Assembly: GCA_963755495.1 (NCBI GenBank)
Contig: CAVWJS010000006.1
Span: 1,054,001 to 1,118,000, forward strand
DNA: 64,000 bases
Origin: Bog-473 sp963755495
GTDB lineage: Bacteria; Actinomycetota; Acidimicrobiia; Acidimicrobiales; RAAP-2
Direction of reading: 5' to 3'
The translations under genes were made by a program, and so were the position numbers. The first letter of the stretch is position 1. Each line of letters starts with the position of its first letter. Shown here in pieces: positions 36,829 through 45,757 of this stretch. Below the pieces are notes generated by a model that ran no database searches, had not been told where the DNA came from, and was given only the letters and a program-made list of their open reading frames with translations.

Positions 36829-37031
36829 GTGAACTGAACCAAGTGACCGAGTCGAGGGGCTGAATCCAGTGCTCGAATGCGAATGGCCCGCACTTTCTTG
36901 CGCTCCCTTGGCTTCATTCCGACGTGCCACTAATGGTGTCCCTCCAGAGCACGACTCCTCTCTTTCTGGTCACCTGCTTTTAGTCACCTGCTTTCAGTCA
37001 CAGTGGACTCCGTCAAAACAACCTCCGGGCA

Positions 37032-37844
37032 TCAGTACGCAGCGCGGTATTGGTCGAGTTGCTCAGCATTCATGCCCCACAGCGCCTGAATGGTCGCTCC
37101 CCCGTCGACGATGAGCGTCTGCCCAGTGATCCGGGCCGAAAGTCGGGAGCACAAAAAGAGCACGGCATTGGCGATGTCGGTCCCGCGGGGTGGCGAAAGC
37201 GGATTGATGCCGTTCACGGCGTACTCGTCCTCGGGCAGGTTCTCGTTGCCGTCACCGACGTTTCCCGGTGCGACGGCATTGGCCCGTATGCCATAGCGCC
37301 CGAGCTCGTGGGCGAACGTCTGGGCCAGCGAGATCACACCGGCCTTGGCCACACCGTAGGGGGCGTGGTACTGGGCGGCCAGGGTGCCGTCAACCGAGGC
37401 CAGAGCGACCAAGGAACCACCCGTTCCCTGGCTGATCATGTGTCGTCCCGCCGCCTTGAAAAGGAAGAAGACCTGGGTCACGTTGTGCAGGATCGAGAAC
37501 TCCCAGTCCTCCAACGACGTGTTCTCGACCCGGTCCCAGGTGGCTTTTCCGATGATGTCAACGCAGACGTCGAGGCCACCCAATCCGGCCACTGCCTCAT
37601 CGACGGCACGCTGGGCTTGCTCTGGATCGGTCATGTCCGCCAAGACCGGAAAGGCTTTGCCCCCCACCGCTTCGATCTCTTTGACGGTCTCGAGACCGCG
37701 TCCTTCGTCCCAGTCGATGCACGCCACGGTGGCCCCGGCGTTGGCCAAGTTGAGAGCGGTTGCCCGTCCGTGACCAGCGCGCCCGGGGATGTACCCGGCC
37801 CCCGAGACAATGGCCCTCTTTCCCTCCAAGCCCAAGTCGATCAT
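37032..37844 (-). CDS. SDR family oxidoreductase
   Basis: The 270-residue short-chain dehydrogenase has a glycine-rich nucleotide loop (SGAGYIPGRAGHGRA, with an insertion relative to the classic TGxxxGxG), Asp44 (CIDWDEG) at the end of strand 2, Ser150 (LASVDG) and Tyr163-xxx-Lys167 (YGVAKAG). The Asp44 position favours NAD over NADP. It oxidises or reduces a hydroxyl/carbonyl; substrate unknown. The start codon overlaps by one base the stop codon of the 101-residue upstream gene, indicating translational coupling. Confidence 0.92.
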   Translation of the reverse strand: MIDLGLEGKRAIVSGAGYIPGRAGHGRATALNLANAGATVACIDWDEGRGLETVKEIEAVGGKAFPVLADMTDPEQAQRAVDEAVAGLGGLDVCVDIIGKATWDRVENTSLEDWEFSILHNVTQVFFLFKAAGRHMISQGTGGSLVALASVDGTLAAQYHAPYGVAKAGVISLAQTFAHELGRYGIRANAVAPGNVGDGNENLPEDEYAVNGINPLSPPRGTDIANAVLFLCSRLSARITGQTLIVDGGATIQALWGMNAEQLDQYRAAY

Positions 37845-38149
37845 TAGTGCTCCTCTCGTTTGCTTTCCCCTGTGTATTTCTGCATGTCTGCCCTCATGAT
37901 GGTGCTTACGAACAGTTCTAGCCGATCTCGAATGAAGGCGGGCAGACTTGCCACGGTAGGTCTCCCGCAGAAAGTCAGGATTGCTCTTGATCGCAGCTGT
38001 GCTATCCGATACACGCCCTCTCCGTGTGACATCACCATCGGCCGGTGCGCTCGTTCCAAGGCGAGATCGCCCGATTGCTCGATAACAAGTAGGCCAATGC
38101 CGTCACGATCGGCAAGCGGTTGAACTCGCGTCGATAGATCGGCGACCAC
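37844..38149 (-). CDS. Hypothetical protein coupled to the SDR gene
   Basis: At least 101 residues from the GTG at 38149 (MVADLSTRVQPLADRDGIGL). The frame continues upstream as HLLEPWPRVVADLS to a stop at about 38210, without a standard start, and still looks like protein, so the true N-terminus may lie further up or be obscured by an indel. No family was recognised; strands such as GLLVIEQSGDLALE and a final basic helix are seen. Its TAA overlaps the ATG of the SDR. Confidence 0.55.
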   Translation of the reverse strand: MVADLSTRVQPLADRDGIGLLVIEQSGDLALERAHRPMVMSHGEGVYRIAQLRSRAILTFCGRPTVASLPAFIRDRLELFVSTIMRADMQKYTGESKREEH

Positions 38150-38432
38150 GCGAGGCCACGGCTCTAACAGATGCCTTACCCGAACAGATTCCTTGCTCGA
38201 ACAGATGCCTTAGGACGAAGAGCAAGTGCACCTGTTCGTCCAGTCGAGAGAGAGGGCTTCACTTACTTCGGCCGGCCAGCCAACCCGGTGGTTGAACGGA
38301 TGGGTCGATTGAGGAAGTCCCCAGAGGCGCCCCGCAACGGTCGCCCCTTTTGTACAATTGTCCGTTGTTTATTTCTTTTTTGGGGGGTCTTTGACCCTCT
38401 CAAATGTCACAACCTCGTGCTGTAGTTGGCCT

Positions 38433-39719
38433 ATGGATCTCTTAGAAGACCTGGCTCAGGTCCTCGATCGCTTGGCGGAGTCGGACTTCTTCTCCTATGC
38501 GGACCCTGGCTCGATCATGGCCCTCGAGGGCGCCTCGGCCCGCTTGGACTGTGTGCTGAGTCACAAGGTGGCCAGTTTCGCCGAAGGGGGCGAATGGTCC
38601 GGCACGGGGGCGCAGAACGCGGCGGCGTGGCTTTCGACCATGTGTCATCTGCCTTTGGGGGAGGCCCGGGCTCAGGTGCGCCGGGGGGCGGCCCTGGTCT
38701 CCATGCCCTTGGTGAAAGAGGCCTTCGCCAAGGGTGCGATCACTCCGGCCCACGTTGACCGCTTGGTCAAGGCCCAGCGTGGTGCCACCCAGGCCGCAGA
38801 ACGGGGCGAGGGCGTTGACCCCGAGGTATTCGCCCGCTGCGAGGCGGACCTGGTGCGCTCGGGCCAAGAGCTCAAGTTCGGTGCCTTCTGCGACGTGGTG
38901 TCCTATTTCAGCCAGATGGCCGATCCGGTGGGGGCCGAAGAGTCCGATATGGCCAAGGCGGCCCGTCGTGATGTCTCCTTGCACCAGAGCGTCTTTGGCA
39001 TGTCTTTGGGGGCCATGACCCTTGATCCCTTCTCGGGGGCCATTGTGGGCACCGAGCTCGACCGGCTCGAAGCCCAGCTCTTTGAGGCCGACTCCGCCGC
39101 GGCCAAAGAGTCCCTCGGGCGCGAACCACGCCTCGATCAGCTTCCCCGCACCCGCGCCCAGCGGAGGGCCGATGCCTTGGTCGAGATGGCGGTGCGTTCT
39201 GCGGGAGCCAAAGAGGGTGATCGGCGTCCTGAGCCCCTCTTTACGATCCTGGTCGGTTACGAGACGCTCTATGGGCGCATCTGTCGGATCCAAGGAGGGC
39301 CCATTGTCTCGCCGGGATCTCTTTTGCCCTTCTTAGAGAAGGCCTCCTTCGAGCGCATTGTCTTTTCACCCCGCAACCGCATCGAGTGCTCGACCACAGC
39401 CCGGTTCTTCACCGGAGCCACCAGGCGGGCCATCGAAGTCCGTGACCAGGCCTGCACGCACGACTTTTGTGAAGTCACAAGCCAAAAGTGCCAGATCGAC
39501 CACATCGTGCCCTTCGCCCAAGGAGGCGAGAGCACCCAGGAGAACGGACGGGTCCTCTGTGGCTTTCACAACCGGCTGCGCAATCAGGGCAACCAGAACA
39601 ACCAGGGCAACCAGGGCAACCAGGGCAACCAGGGCAACCAGGGCGGGGGCCGAGATGGTGGAGATGACGGACACGGAGACGAAGACGGGGAGGAGCCCTA
39701 TGACGAGGATGATCCGTAA
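38433..39719 (+). CDS. DUF222 / HNH endonuclease domain protein (13E12 type)
   Basis: From the ATG at 38433 (MDLLEDLAQVLDRL) the product has 428 residues: a long helical DUF222 domain (ITPAHVDRLVKAQ, PRTRAQRRADALVEMA) and a C-terminal HNH nuclease motif (CTHDFCEVTSQKCQIDHIVP, then GGESTQENGRVLCGFHN) with both Cys pairs and catalytic His. Such multi-copy proteins are typical of actinobacterial genomes and are often considered mobile or repeat-associated. The C-terminal tail holds six NQG repeats and an acidic stretch. The frame is open back to 38358, but the domain begins at this ATG. It abuts a truncated cupredoxin. Confidence 0.92.
   Translation: MDLLEDLAQVLDRLAESDFFSYADPGSIMALEGASARLDCVLSHKVASFAEGGEWSGTGAQNAAAWLSTMCHLPLGEARAQVRRGAALVSMPLVKEAFAKGAITPAHVDRLVKAQRGATQAAERGEGVDPEVFARCEADLVRSGQELKFGAFCDVVSYFSQMADPVGAEESDMAKAARRDVSLHQSVFGMSLGAMTLDPFSGAIVGTELDRLEAQLFEADSAAAKESLGREPRLDQLPRTRAQRRADALVEMAVRSAGAKEGDRRPEPLFTILVGYETLYGRICRIQGGPIVSPGSLLPFLEKASFERIVFSPRNRIECSTTARFFTGATRRAIEVRDQACTHDFCEVTSQKCQIDHIVPFAQGGESTQENGRVLCGFHNRLRNQGNQNNQGNQGNQGNQGNQGGGRDGGDDGHGDEDGEEPYDEDDP
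39581..39644 (+). repeat. 9-bp repeats encoding NQG tail of the HNH protein
   Basis: A run of GGCAACCAG-type units encodes NQGNQ repeats at the C-terminus of the DUF222/HNH protein. Likely slippage-expanded. Confidence 0.85.
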
Positions 39720-39864
39720 GACTTCGCCGTGTCCACTCCCCTCGGCGAGTTGGTCGAAAGAAGTCAGGCGTCGAAAGACGACGACGCCACGTCCAACCTC
39801 GCATTTCACGAAGACAACAAGCATTGGCTCCGCGCCACATTCGGTGGTGCGACGCTCCTGGGAG

Positions 39865-40074
39865 ATGTCGCTCATGGTCGCACCTGGCGCCACTGTACGC
39901 GTAACCAACAAGGACACGGCCACACATACATTGACTGCGACCGGCGGCCAGTTCAACACAGATGACATAAATCAGAATCAGACGAAGACGTTCACGGCAC
40001 CCATGAAGCCAGGGACCTACCACTACATCTGCAATATCCACCAATACATGATGGGCTCCATCGTCGTGAAGTGA
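39865..40074 (+). pseudogene. Truncated cupredoxin-domain (copper-binding) protein
   Basis: The C-terminal 69 residues of a cupredoxin are preserved: MVAPGATVRVTNKDTATHTL, then GQFNTDDINQNQTKTFTAP and the copper loop CNIHQYM. The type 1 copper ligands His21, Cys56, His59 and Met62 are all there, but the N-terminal strands and signal peptide are missing, because the DUF222 gene ends only 145 bases upstream. It is probably a remnant left when the DUF222/HNH gene inserted or the region rearranged; an internal ATG at 39865 with weak upstream purines could still give a short protein. Confidence 0.75.
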
Positions 40075-40095
40075 GCGGCGGGAGGTGCCGGCGGC

Positions 40096-40182
40096 CGGGT
40101 GCCGGGCAATGGAGCCGGGTGCAACGGTGCCGGGCAATGGAGCCGGGTGCAACGGTGCCGGGCAATGGAGCCGGGTGCAACG
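40096..40182 (+). repeat. 28-bp tandem repeat, three copies
   Basis: The unit CCGGGTGCAACGGTGCCGGG plus CAATGGAG, 28 bp in all, is repeated three times with almost no variation, between the cupredoxin fragment and the Nudix gene. There are no spacers, so it is a simple tandem repeat. Confidence 0.9.
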
Positions 40183-40260
40183 TCCTTCGCGGCGCATCCT
40201 GTCCATCCCCTACTACGCTTACATGAGGCGCCATTCGGGGTCACAATACAATGCAGTGCA

Positions 40261-40743
40261 ATGCCAAAACTGAGTGCGGGAATACTCCCCTACCGCTTCG
40301 TTGACGACGATTCCTTCTCCGTCCTGCTCGTGCATCCTGGTGGACCATTCTGGAAGAACAAGGACGAGCACGCATGGTCGATCCCCAAGGGCGAATACAG
40401 ACCGGACGAGAATCCTGAAGAAGCGGCTGCACGTGAATTCAGCGAAGAGCTCGGCCTCCCGGTGCCCGACGGAGCCTGGATTGATCTCGGGACAATTCGG
40501 CAATCTGGCGGGAAACATGTGCGGGCATGGGCGGTGGAGGCACGTGATCTGAATATTGAAGAGATGGTCAGCAATCGCTTCGCGATGGAATGGCCGCCCA
40601 AATCGGGAACGATGCAGGAATTCCCTGAGGTCGATCGGGCCCAGTGGATGACCGTGGCCCAGGCCAGCACTCGCCTCGTCACGGGCCAGGTCGAGTTGCT
40701 GGAACGCCTGCGCGCGGAATTGGGGCAGTTACGGCCCGATTGA
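40261..40743 (+). CDS. Nudix hydrolase
   Basis: The 160-residue protein has a perfect Nudix box at 44-66 (G44, E50, R58, E59, E62, E63, G65) within KGEYRPDENPEEAAAREFSE. It hydrolyses a nucleoside diphosphate linked to X; the substrate cannot be told from sequence, although the N-terminal KLSAGILPYR and WSIPKGE are typical of the NTP pyrophosphohydrolase/MutT-like group. Chosen start MPKLSAGILPY fits the fold; the open frame upstream runs across the 28-bp repeats and is not part of the protein. Confidence 0.93.
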   Translation: MPKLSAGILPYRFVDDDSFSVLLVHPGGPFWKNKDEHAWSIPKGEYRPDENPEEAAAREFSEELGLPVPDGAWIDLGTIRQSGGKHVRAWAVEARDLNIEEMVSNRFAMEWPPKSGTMQEFPEVDRAQWMTVAQASTRLVTGQVELLERLRAELGQLRPD

Positions 40744-40817
40744 CGGTGATCCGGTATTGCTCAATCTGGCACTGGCTTACTGAATTAATTCGGGAGCTGC
40801 ATTCCTTGCCAGGGCTT

Positions 40818-43151
40818 TCACAAGGTTCCGCTGCGCAGGAGGAATATGTAGGAAATCCAGCCGGCGGGAATCGGCAGCCAGAACGTGGCAATTCTGAAGA
40901 TGAGGACGGCCGGGATGGCCTCGTGGGCTGGGATGCCCAGGGCGGTGAGACCGGCCGTGAGCACCGTTTCCACTGCGCCCAGACCTCCAGGCGTCGGCGC
41001 GAATGACCCGACCGTATTGCCAGCCAGGTAGACGATGGCGGTCGGAAGTATCGCCGGATGGGCCCCGAGTGCGTTCAGGGCAGCGAGAAACGCCAACACA
41101 TAGCCGAAGGTGAGCAGAAGGTTTGCTCCCACCGCTACCGCGAGCCGTGACGGTTGGGAAATTGCGTTCAACAAACGTGGCCACACGTTGCGGATGCGCG
41201 GCCATACCGATTGGTGGAAGCGTGCCCGGGTCTGGGGTATGAGAAGGACGATCCCGATCACGAGGGCGATCACGCCCAACCCGATGGAGAGGTCGGCGCC
41301 GGGCACGATCTTGAAGCGACTTATGCCCGATCCCGTGAGCAATCCGAAGGTGATCAAGAGGGGGATCGTCGTGACCACATTGACGATCTGTGAGAGGGCA
41401 ACAGCGGCGGCAATCGACCCCTCGTCGACGTGCTGACGCGTCAGATAGCGCGCATTGACGGCGACGTGCCCCACTGTGGGCGGCATGGCGACACCGACGA
41501 AGGCGGTCGAGAGTTGTACGAAGAAACCCCGGACCAGTGAGAGACGCTTGGGGACGAATGCGGCCAAGTTCAATGCGGCGGCGAAATAGGTGATGGCCGA
41601 TCCGAGGATCGTCACGGCGAACCACCCGAGGTTCGTCTGGCGCAGTGCCCCGAAGAGATTCACCTTGGAGAATTGACCGATGAACAAGAACGCCACAATG
41701 GTGAGGGCGACGGTGGTGAGCACGGTACGCCAGCGGAAACGCTCGAGACGGGTGATGGGAGCAGCCGATTCCTCGCCCACGAGCTCGCGCCGCACCTCGG
41801 CAATGCACCCGCGTGCCTCGCGCATGGCCGACCAACCCCAGGGAGCGAGCGCGAGCGGTTGCAGGGTGGCGATAACTGCATCTTCATCCTTGGGCGCGTA
41901 GGCCTCGCGGAGCGCCACAACCGCGTCAGCAGGTCCCACGGCGCGGGCCAACGTTGTCAACAGCTGGGTCACGTCGAGCCGCCGCACAAGCTCACCAGCG
42001 CCGGGCAGGGCAGCATCGAGGGACGAAAAGACGGCTGATCCATTGGCGACACCCAGATTTTCCGCCCGTAGGTCGCGGTGGGCGAGACCTGCATCGTGGA
42101 GTTCGCGAAGGGCGCGAAACAGCGCCTTGGCGCTCTCGAGGGTCCAATCGGTGCTCGGCAGCGGTGCGCACGGCGTGGCGGTGACCAGGATGAGCGTCTC
42201 GGCGGGCATCTCGCGCAGCAGGAGCGCGGATGGGCTCAGCACTCCCGCACTGTTGGCCAAGAAGCAAGCCAGGGCCAGTTGCTCGAGCTGAGCCCGGGAG
42301 CTCAGCGCGATGTGATGGGCGATCACCGGTCGCAGGCGCACTCGCGTCCATAGACGCCGCGCCACCCCGGCACCCCTGGTATCGCGATTGGCCAGCCGAA
42401 CATTGATCGGTCGCCCGTCGGTGAGCGAACCGGCGAGCCGAGCCGTATCCGTATCTTCAACTTCCAAGGTCTCTATGGAGAGGCCGCACTCGGAGAGCCA
42501 CGAAACAAGTTCGTGCAAGCTCGGTCGAACCGATGCTGCGCCAAGTCCCCACCGCGTCAGCCAGCCAACCAGGAGTGCACCGAACAGCGAGACGCCGAGC
42601 GCAAACGGAGTGAGGGCATCGACCGCCACGCCAGCGAGCAAGATGCCAGCTCCGGCCAGGAAGCACCACCGCGACCACCGGGAGCGCCGGACGAGGTCGC
42701 TGGCGACGAGGAACGCGATGAGCGCCGCGTCGAGGACCAGAATGGAGGGATTGCTGCCATGTAAGACAGCGCGCGCCACGGACCCGTGCTCTCCATGCCA
42801 GATCGTGGCCGCGACGATCGCCAACGCCGCTGCCAGTGCGGCAGCGGCGAAGGCATTGCGTGCGGTCCGAATATCCGTGCGCAAGAGGGTGACGATGGCG
42901 ACCACCACCAAGGCCAGACAACCGATAGTGGTGACAACCTCGGCGGCCGAGGAAAGCCAGCTGGGAATATGGTGCAACCAGCTCGAGACGTCGTTCGCCA
43001 GCTCGGTGCTGCCGGCCGGAAGCGCCTGGATCAGCGCCAGCTCAATCCCCAAGACGGCGGCGGCCAGTAGGCCCAACAAGACATCAGTGGGACGCCTGAC
43101 CCGTTCGACACCTGTCGAAGGCGCGCTTGATTCTGGATTAGCGGTGACCAT
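40818..43151 (-). CDS. Large LPG-synthase-like (UPF0104/TIGR00374) membrane protein with kinase-like segment
   Basis: The 777-residue protein begins with about five membrane segments, then a soluble middle of about 250 residues with kinase-fold hallmarks (LRELHDAGLAHRDLRAENLG, then a FSSLDAAL strand where DFG would be), then about eight further membrane helices with the lysylphosphatidylglycerol-synthase/UPF0104 pattern (VAMPPTVGHVAVNARYLTR, GNTVGSFAPTPGGLGAVETV). The HRD-like motif resembles LPS/aminoglycoside kinases, but a proper metal-binding Asp is not evident, so activity is doubtful. It may flip or modify a membrane lipid. The function is inferred. Confidence 0.85.
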   Translation of the reverse strand: MVTANPESSAPSTGVERVRRPTDVLLGLLAAAVLGIELALIQALPAGSTELANDVSSWLHHIPSWLSSAAEVVTTIGCLALVVVAIVTLLRTDIRTARNAFAAAALAAALAIVAATIWHGEHGSVARAVLHGSNPSILVLDAALIAFLVASDLVRRSRWSRWCFLAGAGILLAGVAVDALTPFALGVSLFGALLVGWLTRWGLGAASVRPSLHELVSWLSECGLSIETLEVEDTDTARLAGSLTDGRPINVRLANRDTRGAGVARRLWTRVRLRPVIAHHIALSSRAQLEQLALACFLANSAGVLSPSALLLREMPAETLILVTATPCAPLPSTDWTLESAKALFRALRELHDAGLAHRDLRAENLGVANGSAVFSSLDAALPGAGELVRRLDVTQLLTTLARAVGPADAVVALREAYAPKDEDAVIATLQPLALAPWGWSAMREARGCIAEVRRELVGEESAAPITRLERFRWRTVLTTVALTIVAFLFIGQFSKVNLFGALRQTNLGWFAVTILGSAITYFAAALNLAAFVPKRLSLVRGFFVQLSTAFVGVAMPPTVGHVAVNARYLTRQHVDEGSIAAAVALSQIVNVVTTIPLLITFGLLTGSGISRFKIVPGADLSIGLGVIALVIGIVLLIPQTRARFHQSVWPRIRNVWPRLLNAISQPSRLAVAVGANLLLTFGYVLAFLAALNALGAHPAILPTAIVYLAGNTVGSFAPTPGGLGAVETVLTAGLTALGIPAHEAIPAVLIFRIATFWLPIPAGWISYIFLLRSGTL

Positions 43152-43280
43152 GACGTTCCCGTGCGGTCGACGCGTCGGCGACGATTCTCAAAGGGCCGAG
43201 GTCCATGGCGCACTGTTTAATCGGAAAACCCTCAAAGATTGTGCACTGCCTCTTTGAGAGACCTATTTCGGGGACAGCCC

Positions 43281-43454
43281 CTAGTGCTTGACCGCGTCCT
43301 TGAGCTTCTCCCCGGCCTGCTTCAAGTTGCCTGATGCCTGATCAGCCTTACCCTTGGCCTCAAGAGTCCTGTCATTGGTGGCTTTGCCGGTTGCCTCTTT
43401 AATGCTCCCCTTGACTGCTTGTGCCTTGTTCTTTGCCTTGTCGACCGTGGACAT
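43281..43454 (-). CDS. CsbD family small stress protein
   Basis: The 57-residue protein starts at an ATG with an AAAGGAG site (MSTVDKAKNKAQAVKGSIKE) and is almost wholly amphipathic helix, Lys/Ala/Glu-rich. The GKAT and GKADQASGNLKQAGEKLKDA patterns match CsbD, a general-stress-regulated protein of unknown mechanism. It is divergent from the DoxX gene. Confidence 0.92.
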   Translation of the reverse strand: MSTVDKAKNKAQAVKGSIKEATGKATNDRTLEAKGKADQASGNLKQAGEKLKDAVKH

Positions 43455-43555
43455 TGCGCTCCTTTGCTTGGCTACCCCTTCTCTACCCAGTCGCCCCGCG
43501 CCGCAACCAGTAAATGGTCACGCTTTAAGATTCGCCAGAAGGGTAAGAAGGGGGA

Positions 43556-44663
43556 ATGAGTCTTTCCCGAGTTGTCGCTCGTCCCATGTTGGCCGCCATG
43601 TTCGTGTCGGGCGGCCTGGACGCCGCCCGACACCCCGAGACAAAAGTGGAGGCGGCAAAACCCGTTACAGATCAACTCAGAGCCGTAGTTCCATCCTTGC
43701 CCGAAGACACCGCAACGCTGGTCAGGGCGAATGGCATCGTCCAGGTGGTCGCCGGTGTCTTGCTGGCGGCCGGCAAATTTCGTCGCCTGGCCGCATTGGC
43801 GCTCATCGGCTCCGTGATCCCCACGACCTGGGCCGGTCACCGATTCTGGGAAGAGAGCGACGAGCGGAAAAGGGCACAGCAACGGGTCCACTTCTTGAAG
43901 AATCTGGGACTCTTGGGCGGATTAATTCTGGCCTTGGTCGACACTGAGGGCGCGCCATCCCTCGGGTGGCGCGGCGAAGCGGGGGGCTCATCAGCTCTCC
44001 CATGTCGTCTCCCTCGGGGGAGCCTCGACCAGTGCCGGAGTCCACAACAGCTCCGTCAAGGCCGCGGCGGCCGGGCGTAGCGCCGGGCGCAGCGCCGGGC
44101 GTAACGCCAGGAAAGCGGCGATGAAGGCGAACAAGGCGGCCGTGCGGGGCGGCCAGCGCGCCAATCAACTGGTCTCCGGCGCGGCCGCGTCGGGCGTGGC
44201 CTACGCCGCCCCGTACATTCGCCACGCCAATGAGAGTGCGCACCATGCGGCCAAGGCAGCATTGGAAAGCGTCGAAGAGAACGCCTCACGCGCCTCTTCA
44301 AAGGCGACCGCGTCGCGACGCCAGGCCGGGCGCAAGGCCAGGAAGGCGAGTGTTCGTGCCAATAAGGCAGCAAGGCGAGGCGGGCGCCGGGCCCGCCAGG
44401 CCCGTCAGGCCCGTCAGGCAGCCAATCGTGCTCTCGTCGACGCGGCTGCGTCCGGAGTGGCGCTTGCCGCGCCCTACATCCACCACGCCAATGCGAGCGC
44501 CCACAGCGTGGCGGAAGGCGTGCAGTCGGTGGCCCATGCGCTGCGCGAAGGCGCGGAGCCGGCACTCAGCGCCCTACGGGAAGGTGTCGATCCACTTCTC
44601 GCCGCCGGAGTGGAGCGGGCAGAGGAACTGCGCGACAAGGTCAACGAGCACCTCGGGAGTTAA
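43556..44663 (+). CDS. DoxX family membrane protein with long basic Ala/Arg tail (frameshift near 43972)
   Basis: The first 140 residues form a DoxX-type four-helix membrane domain (ARPMLAAMFVSGGLDAARHP, LVRANGIVQVVAGVLLAAG, GLILALVDTEGAPSLGWR). In the written frame the chain then turns into unlikely sequence. Removing one G near 43972 restores a conserved-looking continuation SLGWRAKRGAHQLSHVVSLG and a 230-residue Ala/Arg/Lys-rich tail (AAAGRSAGRSAGRNARKAAM) containing two copies of an ASGVAxAAPYIxHAN motif. The full product would be about 368 residues. The tail could bind DNA or polyanion. DoxX proteins are associated with redox functions in other taxa. Confidence 0.8.
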
Positions 44664-44668
44664 TCGGC

Positions 44669-45757
44669 TCAACCTTCGATCCCGAAGACCTCCGCCAATT
44701 CGGTCGGCAGAGGCGTGTCCAGTTGTGAGTACGTACACGACTCGGGTTCTCTGTCGCGCCGCCACCGTTTGAATGACGTGGCATGGCGAAAGCGATCACC
44801 TTGAAGATGGTCGTAGGAGACCTCGACCACTAACTCGGCCCGGAGCGGGGTCCAGCTGAGGTCCTTGCCGGCGCTCCATCGGCTCTGGCCACCGGGCCGA
44901 CGCTGTGCGGGACCGCCTTCGTCCGCACCGACCGCCTGGCCCCCCAGCGCCGCCATCCATGGATGATCCACCGCGGCCCCATCCAAGAACGGGGCAAGTT
45001 CCTCGACGAATTCGGCCCGCCGCGCCACGCTGAAGCCCGAGGCAACGCCGACGTGGTGCAGCACGCCCTCGGCGTCGAAGAGCCCGAGCAGCAGCGAACC
45101 TACTCCCCCCTCCTTGTGCTCTCGAAACCCGCCGACCACGCAGTCGGCGGTGCGTTCGTGCTTGACCTTCATCATGACCCGCTTGCCGGGCTGATAGCGC
45201 AGATCGCCCGCCTTGGCGATGACCCCGTCAAGTCCCGCACCCTCGAAGCGTGAGAACCAGTCGCGTGCCACCTCGGGGTTGGTCGTGGCCGGTGTCAGGT
45301 GTATGGGTGGGTCGGCGTTGCCCAGTGCCCCCTCGAGGGCCAGACGCCGAGCCGCGAATGGCTCACCCTGCAGGTCGTGATCACCCATCGCCAGCAGATC
45401 GAAGGCGACGAAGGAGGCCGGCGTCGTCTCGGACAGCAGGGTGACGCGTGAGGCGGCGGGGTGGATGCGTTGAGTCAACGCGTCGAAATCGAGTCCGGAC
45501 GGGCCGGCAATCACTATCTCGCCGTCGAGCACGCAACGGTTGGGCAAGTTCTCCAGCAATGAGCGGCGCAGCTCGGGGAAGTACCGATCCAGCGGCTTCT
45601 CGTTACGGCTTCCGAGTACGACATCGCCGCCGTCCCGAAAGACGATGCAGCGGAATCCGTCCCATTTGGGCTCATAAGAGAGCCCATCATTTACGGGGAG
45701 CTCACGGACCAGTTTGGCCAACATGGGGGAGACCGGGGGGGTGACCGGGAGTGTCAT
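44669..45757 (-). CDS. ligC: ATP-dependent DNA ligase, LigC type
   Basis: The 362-residue protein has the adenylation motif I EPKWDGFRC with Lys31, motif III LDGEIVI, motif IV DGVIAK and the C-terminal OB fold. This is the single-domain actinobacterial LigC type, not the NAD-dependent replicative ligase. The start overlaps by 4 bases the end of the PHP gene, which in turn follows the LigD polymerase gene, so the three are one operon. Together with Ku at 2.8 kb, it likely seals breaks in NHEJ, as LigC or the ligase domain of LigD does in relatives. Confidence 0.93.
   Translation of the reverse strand: MTLPVTPPVSPMLAKLVRELPVNDGLSYEPKWDGFRCIVFRDGGDVVLGSRNEKPLDRYFPELRRSLLENLPNRCVLDGEIVIAGPSGLDFDALTQRIHPAASRVTLLSETTPASFVAFDLLAMGDHDLQGEPFAARRLALEGALGNADPPIHLTPATTNPEVARDWFSRFEGAGLDGVIAKAGDLRYQPGKRVMMKVKHERTADCVVGGFREHKEGGVGSLLLGLFDAEGVLHHVGVASGFSVARRAEFVEELAPFLDGAAVDHPWMAALGGQAVGADEGGPAQRRPGGQSRWSAGKDLSWTPLRAELVVEVSYDHLQGDRFRHATSFKRWRRDREPESCTYSQLDTPLPTELAEVFGIEG

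Noticed and set aside
40096..40182. CRISPR-like 28-bp repeats
   Set aside because: Copies are head-to-tail with no spacers, and no cas genes are in the window.
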